A stretch of DNA of 64,000 bases from Hyphobacterium sp. SN044 (GCF_021864465.1 NZ_JAKKUV010000012.1:641-64640), one strand, 5' to 3'; shown: positions 10,271 to 19,345, counted from the stretch's first letter. The notes: generated from the letters alone by a model not told the origin. Program-made: numbers and translations.

Positions 10271-10885
10271 ATGTTGCGCATGACAATCGCGGCTGCCGCA
10301 ATGGCAGCGGTTTCCTTCGGCGTGGCCCATGCACAATCGTGCTGCGAGCCGCCGAGCTGGGACTGGATTGAAAACGCCGAGACAAGCTCGACGGGCGTGA
10401 CGCCGCCGGCGGCCGCCATGCTGGGTGATTTCGAAGTCACATTCGAAATGACCACGCTTGCCGAAGTGGCGGCCTTCGCCGGCGGGGACGTGTCCCATGC
10501 GGGCGACGCGGCGGCCTCGCAATACTGGCTTTGCTATACGCTGCCGGACTCGCGTGTATGGGTGATCTCGAACGGCGAAATGGGCGGAACCGACCATGCC
10601 GTTACTGGCGTGGCGGTCGCATCCGATCCCTCCGGGGCCGAATTCGACGGCTGCCCGGCGGCGGAGTTCGGATCTTTGACCGTGTCGGGCGTGGGGCTTG
10701 GGTCCGATGCCGCGGCTCTCGAAGCCGCCTTCGGCCAAGTCGCGGCGCAGACGGATCGCGGGTCGGTCTATTTCTCGATGATTCCCGCTGAAAACCCCGA
10801 CTTCTCGGTCGTGTTCGCAGCGGGCGCCCAGTTCGAGAATGATGGTGTCCTGACGCTGCAGGTCAGCCACATCACGGCGAACTGA
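10271..10885 (+). CDS. Secreted protein of unknown function
   Basis: 204 residues. A Sec signal peptide (MLRMTIAAAAMAAVSFGVAHA) is followed by a Cys-Cys pair at the mature N-terminus. The mature part is acidic and Gly/Ala-rich, with Cys residues at about 22, 23, 94 and 127 that could form disulfides in the periplasm. No named family was recognised. The frame extends upstream to 10172, but the ATG at 10271 begins the signal peptide exactly, and a GGAGGG-like sequence lies about 12 nt before it. It stands alone between the arsR operator region and a palindromic repeat that separates it from the convergent udg gene. Confidence 0.65.
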   Translation: MLRMTIAAAAMAAVSFGVAHAQSCCEPPSWDWIENAETSSTGVTPPAAAMLGDFEVTFEMTTLAEVAAFAGGDVSHAGDAAASQYWLCYTLPDSRVWVISNGEMGGTDHAVTGVAVASDPSGAEFDGCPAAEFGSLTVSGVGLGSDAAALEAAFGQVAAQTDRGSVYFSMIPAENPDFSVVFAAGAQFENDGVLTLQVSHITAN

Positions 10886-10891
10886 GTAGTT

Positions 10892-10962
10892 GCGTCACCC
10901 CGGCGGAAGCCGGGGTCCAGATTTGCGGTCTTTCTGGATTCCGGCTTTCGCCGGAATGACGC
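10892..10962. repeat. Palindromic intergenic repeat (CCGGCTTTCGCCGG type)
   Basis: A 71-bp imperfect inverted repeat running from GCGTCA to TGACGC. The inner arms contain CCCCGGCGGAAGCCGGGG and CCGGCTTTCGCCGG. It fills the gap between two convergent genes and abuts the udg stop codon. This type of GC-rich palindrome is widespread in alphaproteobacterial intergenic DNA. Confidence 0.7.
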
Positions 10963-11799
10963 CTAACCCGTTTCCTCCAGCCGCTTCTGCAGCATCAGCA
11001 GGTCGCGCCAGGCCTGCTTCTTTTCCTGCGGGCGGCGGAGGAGATAGGCCGGGTGGAAGACCGGCAGGGCGGGGATGTGTTCGCCCGGTTCGAACTTCTC
11101 GTCCTTGAGGCTGTATTCCGCCCAGCGGCCGCGCAGGCGCATGATGCCGACCGAGGCGCGCAGGAGGGCCTGCGCCGAGACGCCGCCGACACACACCACG
11201 ATCTTCGGTTTCACCAGCGCGATGTGCCGCTCGATGAAGGGCAGGGCGAGGGCGATTTCCTCGGTCGTCGGGCTGCGGTTGCCGGGCGGGCGCCAGTTGA
11301 GGATGTTCGAGACGTAGACATCGGTCTCGCGGTCGAGCCCGATCGACGCGAACATGCGGTCGAGCAACTGGCCGGACTTTCCCACGAAGGGCTCGCCCTG
11401 TTCGTCCTCGTCCTTGCCGGGGGCCTCACCGACAATCATCAGCCCGCTTTCCGGATTGCCGCGGGCGAAGACCGTGTTGCGCGCGGTGCGCTTCAGCGGG
11501 CTGCCCTCGAATTCCTCGATGGCGGTTTTCAGGTCTGCGATTGTCTTCGCTTTCGCGGCGACCTTGCGCGCCTCGGCCTCGTCGGCGGCCTTCTCGCCAT
11601 AGCCGGCGGCACGGGCGGCGGCCGCCGTCGCGGGTGCCGCCTGCATGGCAGGCGGAGGCGCGCGCCTGGCTGCCGGTTCCGGGGCTCGGGGACGCGGCTT
11701 CGGCGCGCTGACCGGCAGGTCCGGCTCGATACCCATATCGGCCCACCAGGCGGTGAGGCTTTTCAGGGCGGTTTCGCGCGGATCGGCGGCGGGCGGCAT
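10963..11799 (-). CDS. Family-4-like uracil-DNA glycosylase
   Basis: 278-residue glycosylase expected to excise uracil from DNA. The signature VGEAPGKDEDEQGEPFVGKSG carries the active-site loop and uracil-stacking region. NILNWRPPGNRSPT follows, and the C-terminal motif VFHPAYLLRRP supplies the active-site His. The first 95 or so residues are a Pro/Ala-rich linker typical of alphaproteobacterial members. The family-4 Fe-S cysteines are missing: the usual C-x2-C region reads SPLKRTARN, the later Cys-containing segment reads LALPFIER, and the only Cys left is in VVCVGG. The ATG at 11799 is preferred over the upstream in-frame ATG at 11880, which adds non-conserved residues. Confidence 0.85.
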   Translation of the reverse strand: MPPAADPRETALKSLTAWWADMGIEPDLPVSAPKPRPRAPEPAARRAPPPAMQAAPATAAAARAAGYGEKAADEAEARKVAAKAKTIADLKTAIEEFEGSPLKRTARNTVFARGNPESGLMIVGEAPGKDEDEQGEPFVGKSGQLLDRMFASIGLDRETDVYVSNILNWRPPGNRSPTTEEIALALPFIERHIALVKPKIVVCVGGVSAQALLRASVGIMRLRGRWAEYSLKDEKFEPGEHIPALPVFHPAYLLRRPQEKKQAWRDLLMLQKRLEETG

Positions 11800-11911
11800 C
11801 GGTTCGGGTCCGGAATGGTCGGAGAAGGCCCTGCGGCCTAGATGAAGGCAGAAAGCTAAGCTAAGACGGGCCAACAGCAAACCGTGCCATCAGCATCTGA
11901 GGGAGACCGAC

Positions 11912-13582
11912 ATGGCCGATACCGGCGTTGAACGCGAGTCGATGGAATATGACGTCGTCATCGTCGGCGCGGGACCGGCCGGCCTCTCGGCCGCCATCCG
12001 CCTGAAACAGCAGGCGGAAGCGGAGGGCCAGGAGATCAATGTCGCGGTTATCGAAAAGGGCGGCGAGGTCGGGGCGCACATCCTGTCGGGTGTGATCATG
12101 GACCCGAAGGCCATGAATGAGCTCTTCCCGGACTGGAAGGAGCGCGGCGCGCCGCTCGACACCGAGGTCAAGGACGACCGCTTCTACTACCTCAACGAAA
12201 AAGGCGGCTTCCGCTTCCCGAACTTCATGTTCCCGCCGCTGATGAGCAATCACGGCTGCTATGCAGGCTCGCTCGGGAATATCTGCAAATGGCTGGCCGA
12301 GCAGGCCGAGGCGATGGGCGTTGAAATCTATCCGGGCTTCCCGGCGGCCGGTCTCGTCATCGAGGACGATGTCGTGAAGGGCGTCGTGACCGGCGATTTC
12401 GGTGTGGCGCGCGATGGCGGCCACAAGGACGGCTACCAGCCGGGCATGGAATTGCGCGGCAAGTACACGCTGATCGCGGAGGGCGCGCGCGGATCGCTCG
12501 CCAAGGTGCTGCTGGAAAAATACGGGCTCAACAGCGACAGCGAGCCGCAGAAATACGGGATCGGCCTGAAAGAGCTTTGGCAGGTGAAGCCGGAGCGTTT
12601 CAAGCCGGGCCTCGTACAGCATACGATGGGCTGGCCGCTCGACAACAAGACCGGTGGTGGCAGCTTCCTCTACCACTGGGGCGACAATTTCGTCTCCGTC
12701 GGCTTCGTGGTGCACCTCAACTACAAGAATCCGTGGATTGCGCCGTTCGAGGAATTCCAGCGCTTCAAGACACACCCCGACATTCGGGGCACGTTCGAGG
12801 GCGCCGAGCGCGTCTCCTACGGCGCGCGCGCGATCACCGAAGGCGGTTATCAGTCCGTGCCGAAGCTCGCCTTCCCGGGCGGGGCGCTGATCGGTTGCTC
12901 GGCCGGTTTCGTGAACGTGCCTCGCATCAAGGGCAGCCACAATGCAATGAAGACCGGCATGATGGCCGCCGAAGCCGCTTTCGAGGCGATCAAGGCCGGC
13001 CGTCAGGGCGACACGCTTACGGCTTATGAAGAGGCGTACGAGACTTCATGGGTGGCGAAGGATCTGAAAAAGGTCCGGAACGCCAAGCCGCTCTGGTCGA
13101 AATTCGGCACCTTCATCGGCGTGATGCTGGGCGGGGTCGACATGTGGACGAACACGCTGTTCGGCATGTCGGTCTTCGGCACGATGAGCCATGGCGGCAC
13201 CGATGCCGAGGCGCTGGAACCCGCCGACCAGCACCAGAAGATCGCCTATCCCAAGCCCAACGGCGTTCTGACCTTCGACAAGCTGTCCTCGGTCTTCCTG
13301 TCCAACACCAACCACGAGGAGGACCAGCCGGTTCACCTCAAGGTGAAGGACATGGAGCTGCAGAAGACGAGCGAGCTCGAAGTCTATGCCGGACCGTCGG
13401 CGCGCTATTGCCCGGCCGGCGTCTATGAGTGGGTGAAGGATGAAACCTCCGGCGAGGAGCGTTTCGTGATCAACGCGCAGAACTGCGTCCATTGCAAGAC
13501 GTGCGACATCAAGGACCCGAACCAGAACATCAACTGGACGACGCCGGAAGGTGGCGGCGGCCCGATCTACGTCAACATGTGA
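11912..13582 (+). CDS. Electron transfer flavoprotein-ubiquinone oxidoreductase
   Basis: 556-residue inner-membrane-associated enzyme (ETF-QO) that passes electrons from ETF, reduced by acyl-CoA and other dehydrogenases, to ubiquinone. The FAD-binding GxGxxG is VIVGAGPAGLSAA (about residues 16-28). The [4Fe-4S] ligands come from the C-terminal part: RYCPAGVYEW plus NCVHCKTCDIKDPNQ. The protein ends in the typical GGGGPIYVNM. Length matches the family. It is 113 nt downstream of the divergent udg start and is followed after 37 nt by a TPR lipoprotein gene. It fits functionally with the acyl-CoA dehydrogenase at 52.5-54.3 kb. Confidence 0.96.
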   Translation: MADTGVERESMEYDVVIVGAGPAGLSAAIRLKQQAEAEGQEINVAVIEKGGEVGAHILSGVIMDPKAMNELFPDWKERGAPLDTEVKDDRFYYLNEKGGFRFPNFMFPPLMSNHGCYAGSLGNICKWLAEQAEAMGVEIYPGFPAAGLVIEDDVVKGVVTGDFGVARDGGHKDGYQPGMELRGKYTLIAEGARGSLAKVLLEKYGLNSDSEPQKYGIGLKELWQVKPERFKPGLVQHTMGWPLDNKTGGGSFLYHWGDNFVSVGFVVHLNYKNPWIAPFEEFQRFKTHPDIRGTFEGAERVSYGARAITEGGYQSVPKLAFPGGALIGCSAGFVNVPRIKGSHNAMKTGMMAAEAAFEAIKAGRQGDTLTAYEEAYETSWVAKDLKKVRNAKPLWSKFGTFIGVMLGGVDMWTNTLFGMSVFGTMSHGGTDAEALEPADQHQKIAYPKPNGVLTFDKLSSVFLSNTNHEEDQPVHLKVKDMELQKTSELEVYAGPSARYCPAGVYEWVKDETSGEERFVINAQNCVHCKTCDIKDPNQNINWTTPEGGGGPIYVNM

Positions 13583-13619
13583 GGAGGGCGGCTTGCCGCC
13601 CGGTTCCGGGCGGCGCAGC

Positions 13620-15350
13620 ATGATGCCCATGACACTTCGTTTCCTGACCGTTCTGACCGGTGCGGCCTGTGTGCTTGGCGCTTGTGCGTCCACCGGTGAC
13701 TATGCCGAATCCGACAATCCGGCCGAAGAGACACAGTCGGCCTATGGCGCCTTCCTCGCGGCGCGCTTCGCCGGGACGACGCAGGATCTCGACATCGCCT
13801 CGGACTATTTCGCCGCCGCGCTCGGTCACGAACCGGGCAGCGTCTTCCTTGCCGATCGAACCTTCCTGGCCGCGACGATTGCGGGCGACATGCAGCGCTC
13901 CGCCGATGCGGCACGCCTCGCCGTGACCGGTGCGGACGAAAGCGGACTGGCGCGGCTGCACCTCGCCGCAGCGGATCTGCGCGCCGGACGCGGGCGGGAA
14001 GCGGCCGCCTGGCTCGAAGACGGCAATTACGGCCCGTTCAACCAGCTTCTGGCCGACATGCTGCGCGGTTGGGCGCTGGCCTCGACCGGCAATTTCGACG
14101 AGGCGATCGCCAGCGCCGACATGATGAATGCGCCGGGTTTCTCCGCGCCCTTCGTGACGATGCACAAGGCGCTGCTGTTCGATCGCGCTGGCCGCAATGA
14201 CGAGGCGGAGGCGGCCTATCAGGAGGCGATGGCCGGGGCGAGCTATCGCCGCGTCACCGTTGAGCTCTATGGAGCCTTCCTCGAGCGGCAGGGCCGTCAG
14301 GCCGAAGCCGAAGCGCTCTACGTCGCGTCGCTGGCCGAAGCGCCGGGTGATCCCGGTATCGAAGCCGATCTAGAGCGCGTCCGGTCGGGGGGCCGTGCGC
14401 CGCGTTCCCTCAGCCTGTCACAGATGGCCTCCCGCGCCATTCTGGGGCCGTCGGCGGCCGTGGCCGCACAGGCCGACATGGAAATCTCCATTCTCTATCT
14501 GCGCCTCGCGCAGCGGCTCGACCCGGATTATGCGCCGACCCTGATCCTGATGGGCGGATCGCTCGACCGCATGGGGTTCAGCGAGGCTGCGCTCGATGCG
14601 TTCGACGCGGTGCCGCGCGGCCCGTTCTGGATGAGCGCGCGGATCGAGCGTCTCTGGCTGCAGGCCCGCTCCGGCGATCCCGACGGGGCGCGCGCCGGTG
14701 TCCGGCGTCTGGCCGACGAGACCGGCGATCTTGAAGCCCTGACCCTTCTGGCCGACCTGTCGCGGGCCAATGGCGAGCTTGAACAGGCCGCCGCGCTCTA
14801 TGAAGAGATCGCCGCCCAGTACGAAGCCGCGGGACAGGCGCCGGACTGGCGCTATTACTTCTTCCGGGCCGCTGTCCTCGATCAGCTCGGGCGCTGGGAC
14901 GAAGCCGAGGCGCTGTTCCTGCGCGCACTCGAAATCAGTCCGAACGAGCCGGATGTGCTCAACCACCTCGGCTATGTCTGGGTGACGCAGGGCCGGAATA
15001 TCGAGGAAGCCTTTGCGATGATCCGCACCGCGGCCGCCCAGGAACCCGATGCTGGCTATATCGTCGACAGTCTCGGCTGGGCGCATTATGTGCGCGGCGA
15101 ATATGAGGAGGCTGTCCGCCACCTCGAACGCGCCGCGGAACTCGACCCCGCCAGCCCGACGATCAACTTCCATCTCGGCGATGCCTACTGGCAGGTTGGC
15201 CGCGGCGTCGAAGCCCGCTTCCAGTGGCAGCGCGCGCTCGAGCTCGATCCTGATCCCGATGAAATCGAGGCGCTGAACGCGCGGCTGGAAACCGGCGTCG
15301 TACCGGCGCTTCCCGAAACCGCGTTGGCGGAGGGGCCCGAGGCTCCGTGA
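13620..15350 (+). CDS. TPR-repeat lipoprotein
   Basis: 576 residues. The N-terminus is a lipoprotein signal with lipobox LGAC (Cys 22 from the first ATG). The rest is built of tetratricopeptide repeats, about residues 50-560. The clearest repeats are near the end, for example GRWDEAEALFLRALEISPNEP and GEYEEAVRHLERAAELDPASP, with typical Trp/Leu/Gly/Ala/Pro positions. Such proteins are scaffolds, probably facing the periplasm or attached to the outer membrane. It ends by a 4-nt overlap with ispE, so the two are co-translated, as in other alphaproteobacteria. Several in-frame ATGs occur at 13620-13629; the first is taken. Confidence 0.85.
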   Translation: MMPMTLRFLTVLTGAACVLGACASTGDYAESDNPAEETQSAYGAFLAARFAGTTQDLDIASDYFAAALGHEPGSVFLADRTFLAATIAGDMQRSADAARLAVTGADESGLARLHLAAADLRAGRGREAAAWLEDGNYGPFNQLLADMLRGWALASTGNFDEAIASADMMNAPGFSAPFVTMHKALLFDRAGRNDEAEAAYQEAMAGASYRRVTVELYGAFLERQGRQAEAEALYVASLAEAPGDPGIEADLERVRSGGRAPRSLSLSQMASRAILGPSAAVAAQADMEISILYLRLAQRLDPDYAPTLILMGGSLDRMGFSEAALDAFDAVPRGPFWMSARIERLWLQARSGDPDGARAGVRRLADETGDLEALTLLADLSRANGELEQAAALYEEIAAQYEAAGQAPDWRYYFFRAAVLDQLGRWDEAEALFLRALEISPNEPDVLNHLGYVWVTQGRNIEEAFAMIRTAAAQEPDAGYIVDSLGWAHYVRGEYEEAVRHLERAAELDPASPTINFHLGDAYWQVGRGVEARFQWQRALELDPDPDEIEALNARLETGVVPALPETALAEGPEAP

Positions 15351-16219
15351 CCCGTGAATTCGCGGCGGCGAAGCTCAATCTGACACTCCATGTCGGACCG
15401 GTCCGGCCGGATGGCTACCACCCGGTCGACAGCCTTGTCGTGTTCGCCGACTGGGGCGACCGGCTGACTTTTGAGGCCGCCGATACGCTGTCCCTGGAGA
15501 TCAGCGGCGAAGGGGCGGAGACGCTCCGCGCCGAGGACGGCAATCTCGTTCTGAAGGCGGCCGAAACGCTGGCGATCGCGGCAGGCATCAATGCGCCGGG
15601 CGCGCGGATCCGGCTCGACAAGTCCATTCCGCTGGGAGCAGGTCTCGGCGGCGGGTCCGCCGATGCCGCAGCGGCCTTGCGCGGCCTCAACCGGCTGTGG
15701 GAGCTCGACTGGCCGGAAGACATGCTGGCGGGGCTCGGCGCCGAGATCGGTTCGGACGTGCCGGCCTGTGTTTTTTCCCGGCCCCTGCGGATGCGCGGCC
15801 GGGGTGAACGCACGGAATTGCTCGAGACCTGGCCAGCGCTTCCGACGCTGCTGGTCAATCCGCGGCAGAGCGTTTCGACGGGCCGGATCTTCGCGCTCTA
15901 CGACAATGACCCTCAGCCGATCGCGGCGATGGGAACACCCGCTTGCGAGACAGCCGAACAGGCTATCGGAACCGTCGCGGCGGGGCGAAACGATCTTCAG
16001 CCGCACGCCGTCACCGCGGCCGGCGCGGTGGGCGAAGTCCTGAAAGCGCTTGAGGAATTGCCTGCGGCGCGTCTCGTCCGTATGACCGGGTCCGGTTCGA
16101 CCTGTTTCGCGCTGTTCGATTCGAAGGAAGCGGCGGTCGAAGCCGGAATTCGGATCGCCGCCAGTCATGCCGACTGGTTGATCCAGCCCGTGATGCTGGG
16201 GGGAAGTAACGCCGCATGA
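15347..16219 (+). CDS. ispE: 4-diphosphocytidyl-2-C-methyl-D-erythritol kinase IspE
   Basis: 290-residue GHMP kinase of the MEP isoprenoid pathway. It phosphorylates CDP-methylerythritol. The N-terminal AAKLNLTLHVG and DGYHPVDSLVVF match IspE. The ATP-binding loop is PLGAGLGGGSADAAAALRGL (about 98-117), and the C-terminal GHMP motif is MTGSGSTCFALF. The start is a GTG overlapping the TPR-gene stop by 4 nt (GTGA). The gene then overlaps the following transferase by 4 nt (ATGA), giving a tightly coupled trio. Together with dxs and ispA at 60-62.8 kb it shows that this organism uses the MEP route. Confidence 0.95.
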   Translation: MTREFAAAKLNLTLHVGPVRPDGYHPVDSLVVFADWGDRLTFEAADTLSLEISGEGAETLRAEDGNLVLKAAETLAIAAGINAPGARIRLDKSIPLGAGLGGGSADAAAALRGLNRLWELDWPEDMLAGLGAEIGSDVPACVFSRPLRMRGRGERTELLETWPALPTLLVNPRQSVSTGRIFALYDNDPQPIAAMGTPACETAEQAIGTVAAGRNDLQPHAVTAAGAVGEVLKALEELPAARLVRMTGSGSTCFALFDSKEAAVEAGIRIAASHADWLIQPVMLGGSNAA

Positions 16220-17220
16220 CCGCCTATGCCCTGATCCTTCCGCTCGGTTTTGCGATCAGCTTCGCCATGGCCTGGATGGTGCGCCATGCCGGTATTCTGG
16301 ACCATCCGAACAATCGGTCGAGCCATACCAACCCGACCCCGCGCAGCGGCGGTCTGGCGATTGTTGCGGCGGTCGCCGCCTGTGCCATTGCCTGGACATT
16401 CGTTTCGCAGGCCCCGCCGGGCGTCGGCGTGGCACTCGCCGTCATGGCGGCAGCCGGGCTTCTGGGCTTCATTGACGACCTGATCTCCGCCGGAGCGGCG
16501 GAGAAATTCCTCGCGTTGATGGCGGTTTCGCTGGCCGCGGCCTTTGCCGCCGGGCCGGTCGCCGCGATCGATTTCGGGTTTGCGTCCGTGACCCTGCCCT
16601 TCGCCATCGGCCTTGCGGGGACGGCGCTCTGGGTTTTCGTCGCGATCAATGTCGTCAATTTCGCCGACGGGTCGAACGGGCTTGTGGCGGGTGCGATGGC
16701 GATTGCCGGTCTTGGACTGACGCTCGTCTCTGGCCAGCCTGCCGGCCTCTTCCTCACGGCGGCTCTGATCGGCTTCCTGCCGTGGAATGCCCCCAATGCC
16801 CGGCTTTTCCTCGGAGATGTCGGGGCGCTGGCGATCGGAGGCTGGTTTGCGGTCGCCGGGCTCAATGCGGTGACGGCCCAGGACGGGATCAGCGTCCTTC
16901 TCGTGCCGCTGCTGATGTTGCCGCTGCTCGTCGATATCCTGCTGACGCTGCTTGCGCGGGTCCGGGCCGGCTACAAGATCACCCAGCCGCACCGCAGCCA
17001 TGGATACCAGATCCTGGTGCGCCTGGGGCTGCCGCACTGGCGCGTGGCGCTGGCCTATGCCGCCGCGACCGGGTGGTGCGTGATCCTGGCGCTGATCGCC
17101 AATGCGCTGGCCGGGGTCTGGCCGTTTGCGGCACTGGTCGTGATGAGTGCATTCCTCGGCATCGTGCACACGCGCATCCGCGCAAAGGCGAAAGCCAAGG
17201 GCCTCGATCTCGGCGAATAA
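16216..17220 (+). CDS. Undecaprenyl-phosphate glycosyl-1-phosphate transferase (MraY/WecA family)
   Basis: 334-residue polytopic membrane enzyme of glycosyltransferase family 4, transferring a sugar-1-phosphate to a polyprenyl phosphate carrier. Family landmarks are LDHPNNRSSHTNPTPRSGG near the N-terminus, GFIDDLISAGA (Asp pair of the cytoplasmic loop), NVVNFADGSNGL, NARLFLGDVGALAIGG and the basic HRSHGYQIL segment. Between them are about ten hydrophobic spans. The sequence is WecA/TagO-like, so it probably starts O-antigen, capsule or holdfast-type polysaccharide synthesis; the sugar cannot be read from sequence. It is translationally coupled to ispE, which feeds the carrier pathway, and is convergent with the polyprenyl synthase. 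Confidence 0.9.
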   Translation: MTAYALILPLGFAISFAMAWMVRHAGILDHPNNRSSHTNPTPRSGGLAIVAAVAACAIAWTFVSQAPPGVGVALAVMAAAGLLGFIDDLISAGAAEKFLALMAVSLAAAFAAGPVAAIDFGFASVTLPFAIGLAGTALWVFVAINVVNFADGSNGLVAGAMAIAGLGLTLVSGQPAGLFLTAALIGFLPWNAPNARLFLGDVGALAIGGWFAVAGLNAVTAQDGISVLLVPLLMLPLLVDILLTLLARVRAGYKITQPHRSHGYQILVRLGLPHWRVALAYAAATGWCVILALIANALAGVWPFAALVVMSAFLGIVHTRIRAKAKAKGLDLGE

Positions 17221-17225
17221 ACGGG

Positions 17226-18251
17226 TTAGTGCGCGCGCTCGACGACGAAGTCGGCCAGGTCGGTCAGCGCGGTCTTCCAGACATTGTCGGGGAAGCCGGA
17301 AAGCGCCTCGCGGGCATTGGCCGCATGCGTGCGAGCGGCTTCGAGCGTGGCCTGCAGCGCGCCATGCTTCGTGATCAGGTCCAGCGCGTGTTCGAAGTCG
17401 CCGTCCTTCTGGTCCTTGTCCGCGATGACGCGGGTCCAGAAGGCGCGTTCCTCGTCATTGGCCGCCGCGATCGCGATCGTGACGGGCAGGGTCACCTTGC
17501 CTTCACGGAAATCATCGCCGGTCTTCTTGCCGAGCGTCGCGGACAGGCCGCCATAGTCGAGCATGTCGTCGACCAGCTGGAAGGCGAGGCCGATCTCGCG
17601 GCCATAGCGGTCGAGCGCGGCGATCTCGTCCTCGGTGCGGTTCGCGACGATGCCGGAGACTTCGGCAGCCGCAGCGAACAGGGCCGCTGTCTTTGCTTCG
17701 ATGATGGCGCGGTAGGACGCTTCGGACACGTTCACGTCGCCGGTCGCGGCGAGCTGGCGCACTTCGCCTTCGGCGATGACGCTCGCGGCACGCGACAGGG
17801 AATGCAGGGCGGGCAGCGATTCGGCGTCGACCATCAGCATGAAGGCGCGCGCGAAGAGGAAATCGCCTACGAGGACGCTCGGCGCATTGCCCCAGACGAT
17901 GTTCGCGGACTTGCGGCCGCGCCGCAGGTCGCTCTCGTCGACCACGTCATCGTGCAGCAGGGTCGCGGTGTGGATGAATTCGACGGCCGCGGCGAGTTTC
18001 AGCTGCGCGTCGCCCTCATAGCTCAACATGCGTGCGGTCGCGAGCGTGATCAGGGGCCGGATGCGCTTGCCGCCAGCCTCGACCAGATAGCGTGCCAGTT
18101 TCGGGATCAGCGGAACCGGGCTGCCCATGCGGTCGAGGATGAGGGCATCGACGCGGCGCATATCGGACTGCGCCATGTCGGCGAGCCGTTCGGCCGCGTT
18201 CAATTCGGCGGTGGGCGCCTTGCCCGCTGTGACCGTGGTGTCCAAGCTCAT
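17226..18251 (-). CDS. Long-chain polyprenyl (octaprenyl-type) diphosphate synthase
   Basis: 341-residue trans-prenyltransferase that extends farnesyl diphosphate for the ubiquinone side chain. The first Asp-rich motif is LLHDDVVDESDLRRG and the second is FQLVDDMLDYGG, with KTGDDFREGKVTLP after it as in IspB-type enzymes. GGKRIRPL near residue 60 binds diphosphate. Small residues upstream of the first Asp motif (FIHTAT) suit a long-chain product. The exact chain length is inferred; C50 is common in alphaproteobacteria. The frame is open further upstream, but the ATG at 18251 fits the family N-terminus. It is convergent with the membrane transferase, 5 nt apart. Confidence 0.92.
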   Translation of the reverse strand: MSLDTTVTAGKAPTAELNAAERLADMAQSDMRRVDALILDRMGSPVPLIPKLARYLVEAGGKRIRPLITLATARMLSYEGDAQLKLAAAVEFIHTATLLHDDVVDESDLRRGRKSANIVWGNAPSVLVGDFLFARAFMLMVDAESLPALHSLSRAASVIAEGEVRQLAATGDVNVSEASYRAIIEAKTAALFAAAAEVSGIVANRTEDEIAALDRYGREIGLAFQLVDDMLDYGGLSATLGKKTGDDFREGKVTLPVTIAIAAANDEERAFWTRVIADKDQKDGDFEHALDLITKHGALQATLEAARTHAANAREALSGFPDNVWKTALTDLADFVVERAH

Positions 18252-18389
18252 TCCCCTGCGGCGCCCCGCGGTTGAATGCCAGACAATAGGAATGGGCCCG
18301 TCCGGCGGCAAGCGGCGCATGCGGCGCGTTTTCGTCGCATGCTTTTGCGGGTGAGATACAATATGCGGCCGAAGATGAAAGGTGCGGGC

Positions 18390-18620
18390 ATGATCGAGGT
18401 GCACAGAACGAATGATCCGGTGGAGATGTCCTTCGTTCAGGCGGTGCTGAAAGAGGCAGGGATTCCCTGCTTCGTGACTGACGATCAGGCGTCGAGCCTT
18501 TATGGCGGCAGTCTGAAACAGCTGCGTCCGCGCCTTCTGGTGGCCGACGAGGATGCCGAAGAGGCAAGGCAGCTGCTGGAAGAGGCTTTTGCCGAGATCG
18601 CGAAGGGCGAGAGCGAGTGA
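18390..18620 (+). CDS. DUF2007 protein
   Basis: 76-residue protein of the DUF2007 family, sometimes labelled putative signal-transducing protein. It has the conserved IEVHRTNDPVEMSFVQAVLKEAGIPCF opening and a C-terminal RPRLLVADEDAEEARQLL helix, an ACT-like small alpha/beta fold. The ATG at 18390 is favoured by an AAAGG sequence about 7 nt upstream and by homology starting there; an earlier in-frame ATG would add a non-conserved extension. It overlaps the following methyltransferase start by 4 nt and is divergent from the polyprenyl synthase, an arrangement common among alphaproteobacteria. Its function is not known. Confidence 0.85.
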   Translation: MIEVHRTNDPVEMSFVQAVLKEAGIPCFVTDDQASSLYGGSLKQLRPRLLVADEDAEEARQLLEEAFAEIAKGESE

Positions 18621-19339
18621 GCGAAGACCGCTTCCTCGATGGCCGCATCACCCTGACCCAGCCCGATGACGGATTCCGCGCCGGGATCGACGCGGTGCTG
18701 CTGGCCGCGGCGCTGAACGCGAAACCGGGCGAACGGCTGGTCGAGCTGGGCTGCGGCGCCGGGACGGCCAGCCTGTGTGCGGCATCGCGGCTGACGGGCT
18801 GCCACTTCACCGGAGTGGATATCGACCCGGACATGGTCGCACTGGCTGAGGGCAATGCTGACGCCAATGCGATGGCGGACCGGGTGGGTTTCGCGCTGGG
18901 TGACGTCGCCGAGCCGGCGAATTGGGGACCAGCGGACCAGGTCTTCTTCAATCCGCCCTTCTTCGACGATCCGAAGTCGATGCGCGCCCCCAAGGCCGGG
19001 AAAACGCGCGCCTATCTGACCGGGCATACGGTGCTGGCGGACTGGATCGCGGCGGCGCGCAAGACGCTGAAGCCGCGTGGGCGGCTGACCGTGATCCACC
19101 GCGCCGACCGGCTCGGCGATCTGCTCTTCCTCCTGAATGCCCGCTGGGGCGATGTCGTCGTCAAGCCGGTCCATCCCCGCGCGGATGCGCCGGCGAAGCG
19201 GGTGATCGTTGCCGCGACCCGCGACGCGAAAGGGCCGCTGTCAATGCTCCCGCCGCTGGTCCTGCATGACGGCGCGGGCGGGCAATACTCCGCCGAAGCC
19301 GACGCGATCCTGAGGGGAAAGGCGGGGCTGGTGCTTTAG
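18617..19339 (+). CDS. TrmN6-like SAM-dependent methyltransferase
   Basis: 240-residue class I methyltransferase of the small-domain (COG4123) group, related to the tRNA1(Val) A37 N6-methyltransferase. It begins with ITLTQPDDGFRAGIDAVLLAAAL, typical of this group. The AdoMet-binding motif is VELGCGAGTASLC (about 43-55), followed by the acidic GVDIDPDMV. The N6-adenine catalytic motif is NPPFF (about 113-117). The GTG start overlaps the DUF2007 stop by 4 nt (GTGA). An rRNA or tRNA base substrate is likely; the precise target is inferred from family resemblance. Confidence 0.87.
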   Translation: MSEDRFLDGRITLTQPDDGFRAGIDAVLLAAALNAKPGERLVELGCGAGTASLCAASRLTGCHFTGVDIDPDMVALAEGNADANAMADRVGFALGDVAEPANWGPADQVFFNPPFFDDPKSMRAPKAGKTRAYLTGHTVLADWIAAARKTLKPRGRLTVIHRADRLGDLLFLLNARWGDVVVKPVHPRADAPAKRVIVAATRDAKGPLSMLPPLVLHDGAGGQYSAEADAILRGKAGLVL

Positions 19340-19345
19340 TTTTCG

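Noticed and set aside
13586-13601. GGGCGGC-TT-GCCGCCC hairpin between ETF-QO and the TPR gene as a terminator
   Set aside because: The stem is good, but the loop is only 2 nt and no T-run follows. The 37-nt gap also suggests co-transcription, so it was not called.
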